Source: Cinnamomum chago (lineage: Eukaryota; Streptophyta; Magnoliopsida; Laurales; Lauraceae). Taken from it: a DNA stretch of 64,000 nt. Numbering within the stretch: the stretch's first letter is position 1; every line of letters begins with the position of its first letter. The DNA lies in contig CP142451.1 in NCBI GenBank assembly GCA_038049695.1, positions 66,159,501 through 66,223,500 of the forward strand. Direction: 5' to 3'. The position numbers and the translations under genes are program-made. Positions 57,801 through 64,000 of this stretch are shown one piece after another. The notes below the pieces were generated by a model. That model was not told the DNA's origin, ran no database searches, and worked only from the letters and a program-made list of their open reading frames with translations.

Positions 57801-58856
57801 TTTGAAATATGTTTCAAATGACACTTGTTTGCCAGATCCCTACGTTTATACCTGTTTTAAACGATATCCGGTTTGTTAAATATCCATGCGTTGAAATATG
57901 TTTAAATGAACACTAGTTTTGTCAGATTTCTTTGGTTACACCTGTTTAAATGAACACCCGATTTGTTAAATATCCGTATTTCTACATAGGTTTCAAATGG
58001 ACATTGGTTTTGCTAGACTGCTATGAATACCTGGTTTGTTGTATACTTATGTTTTTACTTAAGTTTCAAATGAACGTTGTTTTGCCATACCGCTATATTT
58101 ATACATGTTTTAGACGAACACCCGATTGTCAAACATCTATGATTATAGATGATGTAAACGAACACATGTTTTATGAGATATTCATGTTTTACCCATGCTT
58201 GAAATGAATACAGGTTTTCCCCGAGATTCCCGACTTTGCACCCGTTTAATTATATGCAGCATTTGATCGAATAGCATGATTTATCTTATGTTTTTTCTTC
58301 AGTATATTTGTTATCTTTTCATCCACCTGCCAGACCGTCGTGTCTGACCCACTACTTTTGTTACTCAGGTTCAGATTTCTTCGTCCCGAGTTGAGTGCTT
58401 GAGTTGGCTGTGGAGCCATGTTTTGCAGGTTGTTTTGTCGGCTATGTCATGTAGACATTGAGCTTGACATCGGAGCTACGTCAAATTTGGGGTAGTAGTT
58501 TATAGCTTATTGTTGTATGGCTTTTATTAGCCTTTTTCTTGGGATTCTTAATTAATGTACATTGATAATTGTAACTTGAACATATTTGGGAATGTATTAT
58601 CCTGTTACTGTCAGCTCTGTAATTTATTGTGATGGTTACTCCAGTCTGATATGATTCTTGATATAATAGCTCTGTGCTAAAGGTTGAGTGCGACGCGGAA
58701 TCCGATGGCCACGGACTTCGGGTCGCAACGCCACAAATGCTTCCGAAAAATATTCAGAATGTGTTGTCTTCACACACGCGGATCCTGGGAGAAGTATAAT
58801 ACATTTATGCTTAAATCCCATTCCCGCCCCCGAGGTTCCGGTTCGGGGGCGTGACA
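54829..58856 (+). repeat. family B LTR2
   Basis: The near-identical copy of LTR1. Differences seen: an A to T near 44453/54855, T to C near 44506/54908, A to G near 44559/54961, G to A near 45833/56235 and G to T near 47959/58361. Such similarity points to a recent insertion or a recent duplication of the block. Confidence 0.95.
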
Positions 58857-59947
58857 GACTGGTATCAGAGCGGGCAGGTTTCTCGGAAATAAAACACTCT
58901 AGGAACCTTAAGACGTGTGGTGAGGACTCTTTTTCTTTTCTCTAGTTGTTTTTGTGAGTTTGTGCCTGTTTTTCTTCTAGTGGGGGAGACTATTTTTGTC
59001 TCCTTTTCTTGTCCTTGTTGTTAGTGAATTTGGGGGACCAAATTCTTTCTAGTGGGGGAGAATTTAGTGTCTCCGCACCCACATTTAGTTCCTTTTCCTT
59101 GTTTTCACGCCAGAGAGTCAGAGTTTTGTGGACTTAGCATGTGTTTCTCGAAGGACATGGGCAGAATTTTCAGCTTTTCGATGTCACAGATGGAGCTAGA
59201 GAAGGAATTTGCGACCAATTGTTCGTCAGTAAGGAATGTGAGCAGCATATGGAGACCCAATTACAGTTGATCGTGTACCGTCAGAGGATTCGTCAAGCAA
59301 GTAAGTGTGGATTTTTGGATAAACTTGGATTATTTTCCTAAGTCAGAAGACTCCATGAGCCGAATAAGTGGTAGACTTTATGAGGTTTGAAGTGATTTTC
59401 AGTGGTGCAGCTTCAAGAAGATGCGAAAAGTTAGAAATTTCTTGAGTATTGACGAGCTTGTGACAGGGAATTGTTGGAGGAGGTTTAACAGTTACAGTTA
59501 TGATGGCGAGTCAACTCAGCAGGATGTTTCAGTGGATGATTAAAAGCATAGGAAATTAGTTTTCTGCTGCATTGTAGAGAGTTACATGTGGAATTGATTG
59601 TTACTTGATCACATGTTGAGAAGATTTAGTGGACTTTACCGACTTGTAGAACATCAGTTTGGGGCAGAGTACAGATACAAGCAGGAGAATCATCACCTAT
59701 GGACAATGACAGTTGAAGGATTCAGAGAAGAATGAGTTTGTCAGAAGCACACCTCACGAAGTGTGGACATGTGGAGTAGCATGACAGTTAAAGTGTGGAC
59801 GGGTCTAGTCAGAGCTGGAAACTTACAGAGCTGTGAACCTTGTGTTTTCAGTGAGCAGATAAAGATGAGTAAAGTGTTCAGAGAACCGTTCAAATATTTG
59901 ATTGAATCAGCTTGGTATATGAAGGAGTGACAGATTTCCAAGTCATT
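58857..59947 (+). repeat. repeated family B interior after LTR2
   Basis: Starts with the same PBS and matches 48455-49545 almost perfectly at an offset of 10402. One difference was seen (GTTGCAG to GTTACAG near 49092/59494). It ends at AGTCATTCAC, where the partial third LTR begins. Confidence 0.92.
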
Positions 59948-60687
59948 CACCCGATTGTCAAACATCTATGATTATAGATGATGTAAACGAACACATGTTT
60001 TATTAGATAGTCATGTTTTACCCATGCTTGGAATGAATACAGGCTTTCCCCGAGATTCCCGACTTTTGCACCCGTTTAATTATATGCAGCATTTGATCGA
60101 GTATCATGATTTATCTTATGTTTTATTCTTCCGTATATTTGTTATCTTTTCATCCACCTGCCAGACCGTCGTGTCTGACCCACTACTTTTGGTACTCAGG
60201 TTCAGATTTCTTCGCCCCGAGTCGAGTGTTTTTGTTGGCTGTGGAGCCATGCCTTGCAGGTTGGTTTGTCGGCTATGTCATGTAGACATTGAGCTTGACA
60301 TCGGAGCTACGTCACATTTGGGTAGTAGTTTATAGCTTATTGTTGTATGGCTTTTATTAGACTTTTCCTTGGGATTCTTAATTAATGTACATTGATAATT
60401 GTAACTTGAACATATTTGGGAATGTAATATCCTGTTACTGTCAGCTCTGTAATTTATAGTGATGGTTACTCCAGTCTGATATGATTCTTGATATAATAGC
60501 TATATGCTAAACGTTGAGTGCGACACGGAATCCGATGGCCACGGACTTCGGGTCGCAACGCCACAAATGCTTCCGCAAAATATTCAGAATGTGTTGTCTT
60601 CACACACGCGGATCCTGGGAGAAGTAAGATATAATTGATGCTTAATCCCATTTCCCGCCCCCAAGGTTTCGGTTCGGGGGCGTGACA
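59948..60687 (+). repeat. family B partial third LTR
   Basis: Matches the last 738 bp of LTR1 (47717-48454) but is more diverged than LTR1 and LTR2 are from each other. The 5' part is missing. The junction with interior 2 shares the bases CACC between the two parents, a sign of illegitimate joining. It ends GGGGGCGTGACA and then abuts the middle of a C/D LTR. Confidence 0.9.
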
Positions 60688-61769
60688 ATTTCCAACCTTT
60701 TTCAAGGCTTGATACATGAACTTTTGAGACCATATTGGAGCCAAAGAAAGGGGAAGAAGTTGGAAAGGCTAGAGGACAATTTGGAAATCAAATACTTGAG
60801 TCTTAAAAAGGTACACTTTACTTGTATTTTGATTTCCATTAAAATTAGAATCTATGCATGTTTAAATCTTTGTATTTTCTTTTATGCATGATTTCTAGTT
60901 TGTAAAGAGATGTTTAGCAAACTCAAATCATCTTTGGGAAATTAGTTTGGTTTGCAAACTCTCTTATCCTAATCACATGTGTTCTTAGACTTTAACATTC
61001 ATACAACTTGTTTATTTCATTTCTTCAAAGTTGTTTGAATCTTTTATGTGATTAGTTTTCTCTTCAATCGTCATTTTATAAGCCTTGATTTTAAAATGCA
61101 TCGTGCATTCATTTAAGAGCTTCATTGTTGAATTTGATTGAAGAAAAGCATTCATACACTTGTGCACACACTTTAACTTGTTTTAGTGTATGATTGTAAT
61201 TGGAATTTCACTTTCACATTAGCCTATTTAAGAGGCAATTCCATTGTGCTTAAATTGTATCTCTTGGAGTGTTCTTTTGTGAAGACACCATCTTAGAGAA
61301 ATATTCATTTGTAAAGGTTATTGTTTAGCCTAAGAAAAGCATCTTGTAAGGTTATTCCTTAGCCTAAGAAAAGCATCTTGTAAGGTTATTGCTTAGCCTA
61401 AAAAAAGCATTTTGTAAAGGTTATTGCTTAGCCTAGAAAAGCACATTGAGAGGTTGTTGTTTAGCCTAGAAAAACAACATTGTAAGGGTTATTGCTTAGC
61501 CTAGTAAAAAGCATAAATAGTGGAAATCCGGTGGGGTGATTAGATCACAAGCCGGTAGTGGATGTAGACATTGAGGCCGAACCACTATAAACCTTGGTGT
61601 TGTGGTGCTTGCTTTGTGGTGATTATTTTTATTAGCTTTCGCATATTGTTTGATTAATCATCACATGTGACTAGTTTTTGTTAAGAAATTAAAATTGGTC
61701 TAAATTGGTCATAATTGAAGCTCACCCTATTCACCCCCCCCTCTAGGGTTAGGATCCCAAGGACTTTCA
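60688..61769 (+). repeat. C/D 5' LTR, truncated at its left
   Basis: Matches 33084-34129 of the solo LTR at 32396 (offset 27604) and ends GGACTTTCA. The first 688 bp or so are missing because the family B partial LTR sits there. It contains AGCCT-loop units (61313-61514), including arms GTTGTTT/AAACAAC. Confidence 0.92.
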
Positions 61770-61771
61770 AT

Positions 61772-61785
61772 TGGTATCAGAGCCT
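61772..61785 (+). other. primer-binding site of the second C/D element
   Basis: TGGTATCAGAGCCT lies two bases after the LTR, matching initiator methionine tRNA. Confidence 0.9.
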
Positions 61786-61869
61786 CGTGCTCTATCTTTT
61801 AGGATCAAGTGTTTGGAACTCTTGATTAGGTGTAAAAACCTAGAGTTAAAACCCTAGAGTTGTGTTTTT

Positions 61870-63276
61870 ATGAAAATCATGAGAATGAACTCCACTATGC
61901 TAGACCTTGTAGATTCTTCTAGACCTCTCATTCTTCCATCTATTGGAGATTCAAACATTCAATTAAAAGAATCTCAATGTGAATTAAAAGAAGAAGAAAT
62001 TAAAGAAAATGAAGAAGATCTTCAACAAGCCTTTGAGGAATTATATGAATTATCCTTAAAGACTGAAAAGAGAAACAAAAAGTTAAGAGAAGAATCTAAA
62101 AGACTAAACAAAGAATTAGTCTCTTCAAAAGATGAGCTTAGAGAGAAAGAAGAAGTAATACAATGTCTAGACTCTAAGTTCATGATCTCTTTAAATAATC
62201 TATCTGACATTCAAGATGAATTAAAAGAATTAAAGATGGATTATGATAATGTCAATAAGGAAAATTTAAATCTAAGAGATCAAATAAAAAGGCAAAATGA
62301 AGACATTGACAATTTAGAATCCAAATTGATTAAAAGTAAGTTAAAAACTCAAGAACTTGGATCTAATGTCATCAATGAACTTAAACTTGAATTAAAACTT
62401 GCCAATGAAGAGCCAAGCAAATATAAGGAAATTGAAAATGAACTTTCAAAAGTCAAAAATGAAAATTCAATCCTTATAACCAAAGTCACTCAACTTGAAA
62501 GCTATAAACAAAAGTATGAGTGCAAATTTACCCAAGGAGAAGATAAATTTGAAAAATTATTTAGATTGGGTAAATCTAAAGGAGATAGGACAGGTCTTGG
62601 ATTTAATAGGAATTTGTCATATGACCCTAAATTCACCAACACTTTTGTGAAAGGTGAGTCCTCTTTCTCTAGCACTATTTCTCCTTTGCCCAAAACCAAA
62701 TGTAATTATTGTGGCATTGAAGGGCATTTTTCGTTTGAGTGCAAACTAAGAAAAAGAAGCCATGTGTCTAAACCCATCTTTGAACTCAAAAATGTAGAAT
62801 CTAAATCTATGAAGGGTAAGACACTAAAAATCAAAGAAGACTCCAAAAAGACTAAACAAGGTAAATCATTTAAAATGGAGTCTCCTAAGATAGATTCTAA
62901 AAAGTTTAAACAAGTTAAACCAAGCTTGAAAGAATCTATGAACAAAAAGCTTCTCAACCTATCTCCCTTATATAAACCCATGAAAGAACTTTTGAATAAA
63001 GTAACAAAGTTAAATTTAAAATTTAAAAGTCAAGTAAAGGGAGAATATAAGAAGAAGAGAAAAATGAACAAATCCCCTAAGAATCAAACTCACCAACATC
63101 AAAAGACTAATCATCAATCTAAGCTAAATTTAGTAAAATCTAAATATCATGGTGATAAGTCTAAATTGAAAATTTATCAAGTCAAATCTCCTTTAGTTGG
63201 TGGAAGTTCCAAAATAGTCTCCAAAGCCCAAGACCTTAGGTGGATTCCAAAAGTTATTTACTTAGACAAACCTTAA
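61870..63276 (+). CDS. Gag-like coiled-coil / CCHC zinc-knuckle protein (468 aa)
   Basis: The only long intact frame of the window. It starts 85-100 bp after the PBS, as gag does. Residues of about 30-215 are a heptad-rich, Glu/Lys-rich coiled coil. Residues 278-291 are a CCHC zinc knuckle, CNYCGIEGHFSFEC (62701-62742), a nucleic-acid-binding motif of retroelement Gag. The tail (about 300-460) is lysine-rich and ends RWIPKVIYLDKP, which recalls the W-x-PK end of SIRE-type copia Gag. I see no capsid-type N-terminus and no protease, integrase or RT after it, so the element is non-autonomous unless pol lies beyond the window. The hairpin array follows 17 bp after the stop. The frame is open over 468 codons with low GC, so recent selection or recent insertion is likely. 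I infer RNA binding and self-assembly; a full-length capsid role is unlikely. Confidence 0.8.
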   Translation: MKIMRMNSTMLDLVDSSRPLILPSIGDSNIQLKESQCELKEEEIKENEEDLQQAFEELYELSLKTEKRNKKLREESKRLNKELVSSKDELREKEEVIQCLDSKFMISLNNLSDIQDELKELKMDYDNVNKENLNLRDQIKRQNEDIDNLESKLIKSKLKTQELGSNVINELKLELKLANEEPSKYKEIENELSKVKNENSILITKVTQLESYKQKYECKFTQGEDKFEKLFRLGKSKGDRTGLGFNRNLSYDPKFTNTFVKGESSFSSTISPLPKTKCNYCGIEGHFSFECKLRKRSHVSKPIFELKNVESKSMKGKTLKIKEDSKKTKQGKSFKMESPKIDSKKFKQVKPSLKESMNKKLLNLSPLYKPMKELLNKVTKLNLKFKSQVKGEYKKKRKMNKSPKNQTHQHQKTNHQSKLNLVKSKYHGDKSKLKIYQVKSPLVGGSSKIVSKAQDLRWIPKVIYLDKP

Positions 63277-63292
63277 GGCCTTGAACCTTTGT

Positions 63293-64000
63293 GACCAACC
63301 TATTCTTTTTAAGTTAAATCACTTTGTTGGTCATGTTGCATTTGCATTTTGTTTCTATTTAGTTACATCTATTAAAATGCAATGTTTCTTTATGATCTTT
63401 TGATTTTGTCTTCATGCACCATTCTAAGTTACATGTCATGGTTTTCAAAATCATTTGATTATAATTTCATCATGTTTAGATTTGCTTTTTGCTCACATTT
63501 AGTTTTATGTTTTGCATTGCATTTCTACATGACTAATTGATTGTGCTTTTAAAAGCTTTCATAGCTAATTTATTCATGATCAATTATTGTTGAATCATTT
63601 GTGTAGATGTCATAGTAAGATTATTTGAACAAATGATTTGAATCAATTCAAGTTTTTCCATGGATTTCTAAGTTATACTTTTATATGGAAAATCATTGTT
63701 TTGTAAAATCAACTTGTATGTGGTTTATTTAAGTTATATCTTTTAAAATACAATGTTGAAAATTGATCTTCAAAATCATTCTCTTTATGCTCATTGTTGG
63801 ATTTTGTTTATCAAAATGATTTGAAGATTGTTTGAATGGAAATGCTCTATAACTTCATTAGTCATATTCATCAAAGTATGTTCCATGTTCTCATTTCCTT
63901 TTCTTTTGGTTTCATTATCTTAGAATTGGAAATGAATGTTGTTTGCATCTTTGCTTATTTAGTTATTCTTTTTATTTGCAAATGACTATTGGTTCCATGT
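63293..64000 (+). repeat. hairpin array, copy 2 (continues past the window)
   Basis: Homologous to the start of copy 1 (40812 onward) but clearly diverged. Units: 63293-63299 / 63326-63332, 63342-63350 / 63374-63382, 63593-63602 / 63629-63638, 63654-63661 / 63685-63692, 63709-63719 / 63748-63759 and 63891-63898 / 63928-63935. Loops again carry AGTTAYATCT-like words. Order and spacing follow copy 1. Confidence 0.85.

Larger units (their letters stand above)
44427..60687 (+). mobile_element. family B retrotransposon complex: LTR-interior-LTR-interior-partial LTR
   Basis: LTR1 (44427-48454) and LTR2 (54829-58856) are 4028 bp each at an exact offset of 10402, with only about five differences noticed by eye. 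Interior 1 (48455-54828) holds a PBS, non-coding sequence, a nested pair of solo LTRs and a PPT. After LTR2, about 1.09 kb of the same interior repeats (58857-59947), then joins a third, truncated LTR (about 59948-60687). No polyprotein is encoded, so it is a large non-autonomous element (LARD-like). Style is gypsy-like, but no coding domain confirms that. Confidence 0.9.

Overview
The window is gene-poor nuclear DNA of a flowering plant. It is AT-rich, dense in retrotransposons, and carries plant Ty3/gypsy, copia and RTE-LINE relics, several solo LTRs with target-site duplications (TSDs), and organelle-like fragments. It does not look like a grass, but I cannot name the species. I found no intact host protein-coding gene, tRNA or functional rRNA gene. 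Almost every reading frame is transposon-derived or chance.

Layout. 1-2.4 kb: LINE relics, then a mosaic of a plastid 16S rRNA piece, a copia RNase H piece, a gypsy integrase piece and mitochondrion-like sequence. 4.97-13.28 kb: a decayed Ty3/gypsy chromodomain element (family A) with both LTRs, a primer-binding site (PBS), gag, protease, RT, RNase H, integrase and chromodomain. It is interrupted by a hAT-like element in gag, a 303-bp MITE in RT and an RTE LINE 3' end in the 3' LTR. 13.69-14.49 kb: an 802-bp Mutator-like non-autonomous element. 14.5-22.3 kb: unassigned DNA. 22.42-25.54 kb: a 3.1-kb solo LTR (family B'). 25.9-31.8 kb: two inverted copies of another LTR-like repeat (F), one split by a solo LTR of family C/D. 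32.40-34.13 kb: another C/D solo LTR. 36.1-38.0 kb: an LTR fragment and a tandem repeat of about 147 bp. 38.3-44.4 kb: a C/D element with 5' LTR, PBS, non-coding interior, polypurine tracts (PPTs) and a broken 3' LTR. 44.43-60.69 kb: a family B complex, LTR-interior-LTR-interior-partial LTR, whose first interior holds a solo LTR nested inside another solo LTR of opposite orientation. 60.69-64.0 kb: a second C/D element with a partial LTR, PBS and a 468-codon Gag-like frame, running off the window.

The most unusual signal is in family C/D. Its non-coding interior is a chain of at least 16 short inverted repeats placed end to end, about 60 nt apart. Each has different 6-15 bp arms around a shared loop word close to AGTTATATCT. 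A diverged second copy lies at 63.29-64.0 kb. Matching units keep complementarity through paired changes at three positions. The LTRs of the same family hold a second series with a fixed loop (AGCCT) and swapped arm pairs, and long promoter-proximal palindromes. Directly before the array in the second copy is a frame for a coiled-coil, CCHC zinc-knuckle, lysine-rich protein without a recognisable capsid region. I infer that these elements carry an elaborate RNA or DNA hairpin architecture that the zinc-knuckle protein may bind. That function is a hypothesis; the pairing itself is visible in the sequence.
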